This document shows, piece after piece, positions 56,332 to 64,000 of a stretch of 64,000 nucleotides of DNA (position 1 is the stretch's first letter; every line of letters starts with the position of its first letter). This DNA comes from Parapristionchus giblindavisi (Eukaryota; Nematoda; Chromadorea; Rhabditida; Diplogasteridae), in the NCBI GenBank assembly GCA_943737045.1, contig CALSFV010000008.1, positions 372,001-436,000 of the forward strand, in the 5' to 3' direction. Below the pieces are notes generated by a model. That model had not been told where the DNA came from, did no database searches, and saw only the letters and a program-made list of their open reading frames with translations. The position numbers and the translations under genes are program-made.

Positions 56332-57718
56332 CACGCTATCTGAGAAAGTCGACATATGTGTGGTATCGACGAAAAATGGATTTTTCTGTTTTATGTATGA
56401 CAATTACAGGTTCCATGAGTGTAGTTCGCTGGTACTTGGAAATTCCTTCCAATTGAAAATTCGCTTCAGGAGGTGACCACACAACGATTTCGCGCCTTTT
56501 TCTAAAAGGTTTATTGCGAATCCGATCGATTCGGGAGTCGGTGCAATGGACTCCTTTGCGAATTCTAAGAAACTATTGCTGAGGAAAGTTTTTTGATCAA
56601 AGATCAACGAAGGCTGGAATTCGGGAATTTTCAGAAAAAAATTCACATTAAATTAATTCTCACTATTTTCCCATGGCCCAGGTAAATTTTTTATTTGCTC
56701 AATAGCTTCTGCATATTATATTACACCTTTAGTTTAAAATTGATAATTTTTAAAAAGTGGGAAATTTGTTAACGAATCAATTTTGTTTGCTGTATTCAAT
56801 TGTGGTGAGGATTGGCGACGTTCCCTAAAAAGTTTATTTCTAACGTAATCGATTCGGGACTGGGCGCATTCGAATCCTTGTCTAAATCTAAGAAACTATT
56901 GCTTAGGAGAGTTTTTTGATCAACGGTCAACGAACGCTGGAATTGGGAATTTTCGATAAACTTGTTTACATTAAATTTATTCTCGCTATTTTCCATGGCG
57001 AATGTAAACTTTTTATTTGCTCAATCGCTTCTACATAGTGAAAATTATGGAAAATAGCGAGAATTAATTTAATTTTGAAAATTTTATCAAAAATTCCCAA
57101 TTACAGCGTTCGTTGACCGATGATCGAAAAACTCTCCTAAGCAATAGTTTCTTAGATTTAGACAAGGATTCGAATGCGCCCAGTCCCGAATCGATTAGAT
57201 TAGAAATAAACTTTTTAGGGAACGTCGCCAATCCTCACCACAATTGAATACAGCAAACAAAATTGATTCGTTTACAAATTTCCCACTTTTTAAAAATTAT
57301 CAATTTTAAACTGAAGGTGTAATATAATATGCAGAAGCTATTAAGCAAATAAAAAATTTACCTGGGCCATGGGAAAATAGTGAGAATTAATTTAATGTGA
57401 ATTTATTTTTGAAAATTCCCGAATTCCAGCCTTCGTTGATATTTGATCAAAAAACTTTCCTCAGCAATAGTTTCTTCTAATTCGCTAAGGAGTCCATTGC
57501 ACCCACTCCCGAATCGATTGGATTCGAAATAAACTTTTAGGGAAAGTCGCCAAATCGTTGTGTGGTCACCTCCTGAAGCGAATTTTCAATTGGAAGGAAT
57601 TTCCAAGTACCAGTGAACTACACTCATCGTGCCTGTAATTATCATACATAAAACAGAAAAATCCATTTTTCGTCGATACCAAAAAAAATTCAGTTGTTGA
57701 ATTTTCTCAGATAGTGTG
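56332..57718. mobile_element. Foldback element of 1387 bp in chemoreceptor intron 4
   Basis: The ends CACGCTATCTGAGAAA and TTTCTCAGATAGTGTG are inverted. The arms are about 690 bases each and meet near 57045. Each arm contains two related sub-blocks (GAATTCTAAGAAACTATTGC and AAATCTAAGAAACTATTGC on the left), so a direct duplication preceded the inversion. Its length equals the period of the LINE array, but the sequences are unrelated. Confidence 0.8.
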
Positions 57719-58034
57719 ATTTATCTTCTTTTAAAAATTCCACTTTTGCACAATGTCTCGCCCTTATTTCATTTCTATTCACGATTTTGAATAGAGTTTT
57801 AGATGAATCATTTTGAAGTAATGATAATAATAACAATATTATTATAATTATTTTTTCAGTATCCATACAATCTCACATGGATCAAAGAAAGAGGATTATA
57901 TGTAATGTTTGATGTTGATGAAATGACTAATGTATTCTTCACAGCAATCTCAGTAAGCTGTCGTACATTCGTTTTCCCCGTGGTAATAGGGTGTTCAGCA
58001 AGGAAAACTTTGAAGGAAAAAATGAAATCCGTTA

Positions 58035-58132
58035 GACGGTGTTACATGTTTCAAAACGTGCGCACGCCGTAACGACGGAGACGCGGCGGAGGGGGTTACG
58101 ACGTGCGCACGTTTTGGAAATGTAACACCACC
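58035..58132. mobile_element. 98-bp palindromic MITE ending the chemoreceptor frame
   Basis: TTA is duplicated at 58032-58034 and 58133-58135. The ends GACGGTGTTACA and the complement GGTGGTGTTACA match the sibling at 53583-53680. The receptor frame enters it after KMKSVRR and meets TAA within the GCCGTAAC core. Confidence 0.75.
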
Positions 58133-58217
58133 TTAGGAAACGTTTTTGCACTTGTATGCTTTCAACCCTATGAGAAATCCTATGTATGAGAAATCCTATG
58201 TATCCTATGAAATCCTA

Positions 58218-59322
58218 TGTACATATGAGAAATCGAGGACAATGGTCAAAGTAAATGAAGAAAAGGTGTCGGTTGATATCAGGAGAGGAGTGAAACAAGG
58301 AGATGTATTATCGCCAAGATTATTCAACTGTGTGTTACGTACTGCGATGGACGATATTAACTTCGAGGACTGCGGAATAGTGATAGATGGAAATCGTTTG
58401 ACGAATTTGGAGTATGCTGATGACGTGGCTTTAGTTGCTAAGTCACGACCTGAGCTTGAGAAGATGCTGAGGAAACTGGTGGAAGCATCAGCACGTGTTG
58501 GAATGGAAGTGAACGCAAAGAAGAGTGTATTACTGAGCAACTGTACGACCACTCGACAACCTCTATCTGTGGACGGAATGATATTTTCGTTTGTGCATGA
58601 GACTACCTACCTAGGATGCAAGATCTCTCTCCCTCTGAATCATTCCGAAGAAGTTGAAGCAAGAATCCGAAGTGCTTGGCTCTCGTGGAGTAAGATCTCA
58701 TTTATATTGACCGTCTATTACCAGTGGCCATAAGAAGAAGAGTATTCGAGTCGTGTATTTTATCTACATTACTCTACGCATGTGAGACCTGGAGTTTACG
58801 AGGAAGTGACAGACAACGATTGGACACGACACAGAGGAAAATGGAGAGACGGATGCTAGGAATATCGTTGAGAGATCGATGGAGGAATGAACGGATAAGA
58901 GATGCGACCAAGTTGAAGGATTGGAATACGGAGGCTTTGCGTTGGAAATGCAATTGGGCACAGAAGATCAAGAGGATGACCATGGACCGGTGGGCTCGCA
59001 ATACTACAGTATGGACGCCGTTATCTCGCTCTCGCGTTGCTGGACGACCTCCACCGCACAGTATTCTGGTCCAAGCCATTTTTCTTCCAAAGCAAGACAA
59101 AGGAGAGATCATTGTATTCGAGAGAGTTTGTATGTTGAGCGGTCGTTCTTGCTTTGAAAGTCATAAGAACGCTGTGACCGAGATGGAGGGATGATTTGAC
59201 AAGAACGATCGGATCTACATGGTGGAGCATGAATAGTCATGACTTTACCCGTTCCATCCCCACCTAGCGATGATAGCTTGACGTGATAAATTTATTATTA
59301 TTATTATTATTATTATTATGCT
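58218..59322 (+). pseudogene. RTE-type LINE 3-prime fragment
   Basis: 58146-58733 encodes RT motifs RRGVKQGDVLSPRLFN and LEYADDVALVAKS, and after a one-base frameshift near 58708 the frame 58724-59194 continues with LLYACETWSLRGSDRQRL, typical of the RTE clade C-terminus. A 3-prime UTR ends in an (ATT)n tail at 59291-59320, also typical of RTE. It is 5-prime truncated and frameshifted, so dead. A few tandem TATGAGAAATCC units precede it (58169-58235). Confidence 0.85.
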
Positions 59323-59429
59323 TTCACCCCGCCCTTGTTTCGCATGGTTCAGAAACTATGCCGATCTCTTTTATATACCATATAGCGCGCGGCGAAGGTC
59401 AGCCGGGTTAGAGAGAGGCAGCGGAGAGA

Positions 59430-59464
59430 CAATCGAGAGGCGGGGCGAGCCCGCCTCTCGATTG
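59430..59464. repeat. Perfect 15-bp GC-rich hairpin
   Basis: CAATCGAGAGGCGGG (59430-59444) and its complement (59450-59464) are separated by GCGAG. It lies just after the GCGGCGAAGGTCAG motif that recurs in two other places. Confidence 0.85.
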
Positions 59465-60371
59465 TGACTTTCGTTCGCTAACACCGTTTGTCATTTTCTT
59501 ATTCAAGTACATTTTATAGGTACAATGATGACTATATAAAATGTAACATTTTTTTATTAATTAAAAAAAACGATTAAAAGACCTAGTCAGAAAATTATGT
59601 TTATTAGTTGGTTATGACTTTGAAAATACAACAATCTTCACACGCAAAGGAAATAAATGGGGTTTTCAAACGCGCCCCATAGCATAGCGCAGCGAAGCAA
59701 GTGTACAAAAAATTGGAAAACTTTGTCCTGGGAATTATTTTGTTGACAAACTGTGGAACATTCTTTTATGAGAGGAATCGCGAGAAAATCGACCGTTTCG
59801 GAGGGTCCGCGGCGGTAGAAATTTCGACCCCCTGAAAAATTCAGATTAAGTACTTTGAACGATGCTCTATCGAACTGCGTTGGCCGAATTTGCATATCTG
59901 CTCTCATTTTCGAGTGGCGGTAGGTCAAAGTTGGCAGGTACGGTATTTTTGGCTCGAGTGTGCGTCAGAAAAATGATCATAACTCGGTTAAAAATAATGA
60001 TAGAAATTTTTTCAAGAAAATGATAGAAAGAGGAGATCTTGGGCAACATTTCCCATTTGATGACGTCATTTGTCGACCATGCGCCGGTGCGGGGCGGTCG
60101 GTTTTATGAAAAAAGTGACGTAACTTTCCTAATCGGAAAAAGTGCACTTTTCTTCTATGCGCGTTTTGTTGCACCCATATGTGTCTAAAAATGACCCAAG
60201 TTTCAGAGGATTTGAGAAATGCAAAAAAATTAAGCGTTGATTTTAGTAATGCGACCTCGGACCTGTCAAAGGAAAGAACGGCTTATTCCTTTATCAAGAA
60301 ACAGCAAAGGAGCTTAAATGACTCAAAAACATCCGAAAAAACATTACGAGCTCAAAATACCCATATATGAC
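59465..60371. other. Unassigned DNA
   Basis: Several minus-strand frames of 60-96 codons (59638-60174) show no recognised motif. No repeat from elsewhere in the window was noticed. Confidence 0.35.
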
Positions 60372-60704
60372 CACGGCGGTTCAATGAAGAGAAATCCCTA
60401 CATTTAACTTTGGCTTGAAGCCTCTTGCATTACGAAAAATCGGCAAAGTTGATTTGCACTGGGCGGGATTCGAACCTACGAGGTTCGGATAGATACACAA
60501 AAGCTCTACCCACTAAGCCATATCGGCATGTCTCGCGAATCGTAAAACTCGATGATAGGTCTGGTCAGAAGCGAGCGCCCAGATACACCGTAGTCAACTT
60601 TCGCGCTGGGAGAACCTAGATGTTTTAGTGCTTATCATCACTCAGTTTGCGATACTTTCTTTTTCCGGCAAGAGCTTCTTAGTTACTATCATTGAGCGGC
60701 CGTG
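60372..60704 (-). mobile_element. 333-bp TIR element carrying a tRNA-like sequence, second copy
   Basis: ATGAC is duplicated at 60367-60371 and 60705-60709. The left end CACGGCGGTTCA equals that of the element at 32234-32598; the right end TTGAGCGGCCGTG is diverged. The block GAAATCCCTACATTTAACTT and the phrase CGAAAAATCGGCAAAGTT are shared with that copy in inverted orientation. Confidence 0.82.
60455..60530 (-). tRNA. tRNA-like sequence inside the second TIR element
   Basis: The minus strand reads TGGCTTAGTGGGTAGAGC (D arm), ATCCGAACCTCGTAGG and GGTTCGAATCCCGC (B box), then CCAGTGCA. It is homologous to 32440-32514, and both keep the A and B boxes best. Confidence 0.5.
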
Positions 60705-62271
60705 ATGACAGTTATTTGAAACACAAAATCACCGAGTTCCGAAAATTTTGAAAAAAATCCATATTTTGCTTTTCCACGTGGAAAAAAACGTTTCAGTAAT
60801 GTTAATTAATCTTTATAATATTTCTTATAATGTTTTTGAACATTTATGTTTTTGGAAGTGAAGGCCTACCTGCTCTTAGAGCCGAGATTTCCGCCATCGA
60901 GATGCGAGCGCCCCAACTCCGCGCGACTGCTCATCATCCGCTCTCTCACTCCCACACGCCCTTTCGTGAACAGACAGGGAGAGAAAAAAGGAGAAGGGAG
61001 ACTAACATCTGGCAACTACACGAAATGGAGATGTTAGAAAACTCTGAGCGAACAGAGTTGCATTTGAACAACAAAGAACGAGTGTGAGCCCACCCCCCAA
61101 ACCTTCTTCGCGCTCTCTCTCTCTCTTCAAGGAATGATGAAGTACAATGTCAAAACTAATGTTAGATAAGATACATTTATTAGAGAAATCAGTCATAATT
61201 GAAAACAATAAACATTGAAATAACATATTACAAAGAGAAATGGATGACAAACGGATGTTTTAAGGATGTTTTTAGTTTAGTGATCGAATGAGACAGAGAC
61301 AAATTATATGTGTGATGGATTAACAATAATTTATAGTAGACTCGAAATATGCCTCTCCCAATCACATTATGACAATGGTTCTCTGAATACGGGAGAGACA
61401 TATCACAATGCCGGAACCCCAGATTGGAATGTTTTAAACGAACACGCATGACAACTATACATCTAATTTATTCACAGCACGCAATAACTACAATCATGGT
61501 CTAAATAGGAATAGAATGGAGGGGCGAAACATAAAAGATAAGATACTAAAAATCAGGGGTCAGAGCAAGAGGTGTAAACCACCTCTTGCTTGGGCAGAAT
61601 CTCTCTCTCTGGAAAGAGAGGAGAGAGGGAGTTGTAATGAGGGGGGGGGGGGTTCAATCTCTGTCGCTATCTACTTGGAAACAAACTAGACTAAGTATAT
61701 TAATACATTACATCTACAATCTCTAATAAGTTGAGCTCCGTCGAAACAAAGAATTTAAAAAATGAATACTAAATGGGGGAAGGGAATACTGAATGAAATA
61801 AGCAAGCGAATAAAAGCAAGAAAAACAAAGTAGGAAGAAAAGCAAGACGAAGCAAGACACAAATTAAATGAGGTATAGATATTTGAGATCTTAGCATTGG
61901 TGAAAAAATACGAAAACATATTAAAGTAATGAGGAAGGGAGTGAACCCTTCCAAGAGAGAGATCATTTTATCACACTTGCCCGAGATTCCCGAGATCCTT
62001 CACTCCGTCTCATTTTGATACTCCCCTCGGAAACCATCGAAATCCAGCCATCTCTCTCGATGAAGGTGAGAGTGATTGGCTGATCTCGTTTCTGGCTCGC
62101 AAGGAGGACATCTCAGTGACGTGAGTGTGGCTCGGTCTCTCTCGATTGGCCATGCGCTACTACATGATCTCTCACTCGCAAAGGCTCTTCTCCATTCTCA
62201 CGAAAAAAAAAAACAATTTTTTTTTCACCAATACTAGGAATTACATGAAATGATGAATAATTATTGTACCA
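60705..62271. other. Unassigned DNA, possible retroelement terminal sequence
   Basis: No gene is supported. 60846-61087 has open frames without motifs. 61160-61480 is AT-rich. 61480-62271 lies 3-prime of the minus-strand retroelement gene, includes a poly-G run (61643) and an oligo-A/T junction (62204-62226), and could hold its 3-prime UTR or LTR. A second LTR would be outside the window, so this cannot be tested here. Confidence 0.3.
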
Positions 62272-63549
62272 CTACTGCTTCTTCTTCTTGAGCCTCTCTG
62301 ATCGTCGAAGAGGTGGGCTGGGTGTTGCTGCTGGTGTAGTCGATGTAGACGACGTTGAGGGGATGAGGGTGGATGGGAGATCGGACGGTCCTCGTTTGTA
62401 GAGTCTCATCTGGTCTTTGTGGTATGTTCTTCGTGTTGTTGGGTTCATTTCGATCTCCACTTGGCTTCCGATGACCTTTGTGACAATGTACGGTCCATCG
62501 AGCCGGGCTGTCAGCTTATTTCTTACGAGAGGGCGTGACAGTAGCACTTCGTCTCCTTCTTGGATCTCCTTCTTCTTGATGAGATGATTCTTCTCGTATT
62601 GGATCTTCTGTTGGAGTGAAGCCTTCTCCATGTTCTGCTCGATCGTCTCGCTGATTCTTATCAAGGCGAGCTTGACTCTCTCAGAGTATTCCTCGAGGCT
62701 GGTTGATGTGACTGAAGCAGGAATGTTGAGGTCTTCAAATGTGATGGTTGATGAATCGATGGGTGTTACATGGTAGATGGGGATCTCTGTCAGCATCTCA
62801 ATGGATGGAGGTTGGATGGAGATGTAGACTTCTTCTTTTCCATTCGGTGGAAATCGTGCTTCTCTTGAGACTGATGCGACCGTTGATATTCTTGAAAAGT
62901 ATGGTCGACTGTCCTTGGTGAGAAGGGGGATGGTGGAACTTCCTAATGTGAGTGTGCCATTCATTGGAGATAGGACTGATTTGATTCCTCTTTTCTCAAG
63001 GATCGTGATGAAGTCGAATCCGAGAAGAGCGTTGGCAGGGCAGGCATTGTTCTGTGAGACGAGGAATGGGTATTGCACTTCATGGTCACCGATGCGAACA
63101 ATCATGTCCGCTTCTCCTAGGAAAGAGAATGCAGATTTGTTGGCGGCGATACCGGTGATAGATGTTGGTCTGTCGATCTTTCTTCCGATCTTGTGAAGAG
63201 TCGATTCGGTGAGGTAAGTGCAGGCTGCTCCTGTATCCCATAAAGCAGTCACTACTCGATCGTTCAGTGTTACTGGGACATGAGGTAGATTTTGTCCTAC
63301 AGCAACAGCGTAGATTGGGATGAATGATGGTATCGATGTTGTTGGACATTCATTACGACGATATCGATGTGGTGGCATATAATACGGTTCCATCTCCATT
63401 TCTTCTTTCTCATCCACAACGGCGGGTGCACTGGGATCTGTCTCTTCCGTCCGTACGGGGTGGATACCAACTGCTGTGGCGGCAGCTCTCAGTAAGTAGA
63501 TCTTCATTCCTACTACTGCTACAGCGCCAATGAGAAGAAGTATTGCCAC
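62272..63549 (-). CDS. Retropepsin plus integrase-C-terminal-like protein, retroelement-derived
   Basis: 425 residues without a break. Residues 1-28 are a hydrophobic, membrane-like segment. Residues about 88-200 are a retropepsin: the active site DTGA at 105-108 (ALWDTGAAC), a flap region, and ALLGFDF at 174-180. Residues about 285-385 match the tail of Gypsy-type integrases: a helical stretch, EGDEVLLSRP at 331-340, GPYIVTKV at 352-359 and HKDQMRLY at 377-384. A short basic C-terminus RRSERLKKKKQ follows. The RT, RNase H and integrase catalytic core that normally lie between are absent, yet the frame is open. It may be a defective retrotransposon or a host-retained fusion. The upstream frame 63519-63868 overlaps its first codons. 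Confidence 0.65.
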   Translation of the reverse strand: MAILLLIGAVAVVGMKIYLLRAAATAVGIHPVRTEETDPSAPAVVDEKEEMEMEPYYMPPHRYRRNECPTTSIPSFIPIYAVAVGQNLPHVPVTLNDRVVTALWDTGAACTYLTESTLHKIGRKIDRPTSITGIAANKSAFSFLGEADMIVRIGDHEVQYPFLVSQNNACPANALLGFDFITILEKRGIKSVLSPMNGTLTLGSSTIPLLTKDSRPYFSRISTVASVSREARFPPNGKEEVYISIQPPSIEMLTEIPIYHVTPIDSSTITFEDLNIPASVTSTSLEEYSERVKLALIRISETIEQNMEKASLQQKIQYEKNHLIKKKEIQEGDEVLLSRPLVRNKLTARLDGPYIVTKVIGSQVEIEMNPTTRRTYHKDQMRLYKRGPSDLPSTLIPSTSSTSTTPAATPSPPLRRSERLKKKKQ

Positions 63550-63868
63550 AGGGGTGTTCCGAACGAGATGATGTAGGTAAGATATCCTCTGGCCATATCC
63601 TTTGCAGTATCCTTCAGGAATTCGGTGGTTTCGTTGAATCCTATATCTCCGAATGAGAAATCCATGGATTGAGCGAATTGAAGTGGGAGGGGTGGTGGAG
63701 GTGGTAGTGGTGGTGGTGGTTGATCCAGTCTCCTTCTTCTATTCGGCGGTTCCATCGTGATCCTACATCCAAAGGAGTGATCCTCTTCCGATTGTTCGGC
63801 CCCAGAGATCGATCCTACTTCCAAATTGTTCGGTCCGTCGTCCAATGAAGTGATCCAATGTTCGGCCC
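63519..63868 (-). CDS. Upstream ORF with proline-rich stretch and C-terminal hydrophobic helix
   Basis: TTTTCAG just before 63868 on the minus strand is a good splice acceptor, so the leader is probably spliced and the true start may be the ATG at about 63755 (MEPPNRRRRL). The frame then runs through a poly-proline stretch, FSFGDIGFNETTEFL and a hydrophobic end (YLTYIISFGTPLW) to a stop at 63519. It overlaps the next ORF by 31 bases in a different frame. Upstream of the ATG, CCGAACAATTGGA-like units recur three or four times at about 28 bases. No family is recognised; the juxtamembrane character is like a retroviral-type envelope tail, which is a weak inference. Confidence 0.4.
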
Positions 63869-64000
63869 CTGAAAACATATAGATTATTTTCCGTGGTCAA
63901 GATCTCGAAGATAAGATAAGATAGCAAGAAGGCAAAGAAAGATTAATGAACAGCGTGGGTAGGGAAGATGCAAGAGGACTAGGGGTAGGAGGATGTTAAA
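63869..64000 (-). other. Probable leader intron or 5-prime flank of the retroelement gene
   Basis: On the minus strand this precedes the TTTTCAG acceptor. Pyrimidine-rich with TTATCTTATC repeats. No donor can be fixed before the window ends. Confidence 0.3.

Larger units (their letters stand above)
51719..58072 (+). pseudogene. Srh/Sri-type serpentine chemoreceptor, truncated by a MITE
   Basis: Exons: 51719-51883, 51932-52057, 53889-53996, 55798-55908 and 57860 onward. They encode a putative seven-pass nematode chemoreceptor: TM1 YIISTILNITSFTCLL, TM2 FGVLLIAFPMFPAAGFYCIG, TM3 TVLLMSHIGVCITMILLYRH, TM4 VLLFICYSIPGILIG, then FFTAISVS. The order and the phrase P-x-x-A-G-x-x-x-G-I-L fit the Srh/Sri families; that family call is from memory. 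TTTTTTACAG ending at 51690 may be a trans-splice acceptor. Intron 1 is 48 bases; introns 2 to 4 are about 1.8 to 2 kb, filled with transposons. Intron 3 needs a GC donor (AAG-GCAAGT at 53997). The last exon runs into a 98-bp MITE that supplies a stop, so TM6-TM7 are lost. Confidence 0.7.

Noticed and set aside
56332..57718. Link between the 1387-bp foldback length and the 1387-bp array period
   Set aside because: The sequences are unrelated; the equal length is taken as coincidence.

Overview
The window is nuclear DNA of an animal, most likely a free-living rhabditid-type nematode. The support is AT-rich sequence, very short introns (42 to 93 bases) ending in TTTCAG or TTTTAG, 5-prime acceptors that look like spliced-leader sites, and a multi-exon serpentine chemoreceptor of the nematode Srh/Sri type. 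The genus cannot be named from the sequence. Host genes are few: one chemoreceptor (51.7-58.1 kb) filled with transposons, a first exon encoding a signal peptide (23.67 kb), and one tRNA-like gene with an almost intact cloverleaf (22.06 kb). Nearly everything else is mobile DNA, much of it nested.

Layout. 1-7.74 kb: a perfect tandem array (period 1387) of a fragment of a CR1/jockey-like LINE. 7.7-21.6 kb: a second LINE fragment, then a long LINE read on the minus strand (5-prime UTR, ORF1, endonuclease, RT). Its endonuclease is cut at a TTAA by two side-by-side elements with TTAA target duplications: element A (10895-13192, carrying a C2H2 protein) and element B (13197-19493). Element B was in turn entered by a Tc1/mariner element (14581-18212) with TIRs of about 987 bases and an apparently intact, four-exon DD34E transposase. 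21.6-25.2 kb: a minisatellite, the Met-type tRNA with a UAU anticodon, an element carrying a BED finger, a palindromic MITE, a TTAA MITE in the intron of the secreted-protein gene, and a solo Tc1 end. 25.26-39.97 kb: a giant foldback unit bounded by TTAA, with arms of about 6.96 kb and a 62-base loop. One arm alone is interrupted by a 365-base TIR element that carries a tRNA-like sequence. 40.6-46.3 kb: another foldback region whose arms are repeats of about 310-335 bases holding TGACGTCA. 46.3-48.7 kb: LINE remains. 48.8-51.4 kb: two foldback elements. 51.7-58.1 kb: the chemoreceptor with at least six insertions. 58.2-59.3 kb: an RTE-type LINE end. 60.37-60.70 kb: a second copy of the tRNA-bearing TIR element. 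62.27-63.88 kb: an unusual retroelement-derived gene with a retropepsin followed directly by an integrase-type C-terminal region.

Recurring themes. TTAA-flanked insertions are common and belong to at least three terminal-sequence families. tRNA-like modules with a good B box sit inside many different inverted-repeat elements, mostly near element ends. The CR1-like LINE copies share a 3-prime hairpin plus an ATAAAT tail, with a compensatory change between copies. All identifications come from reading the sequence; no database search was possible.
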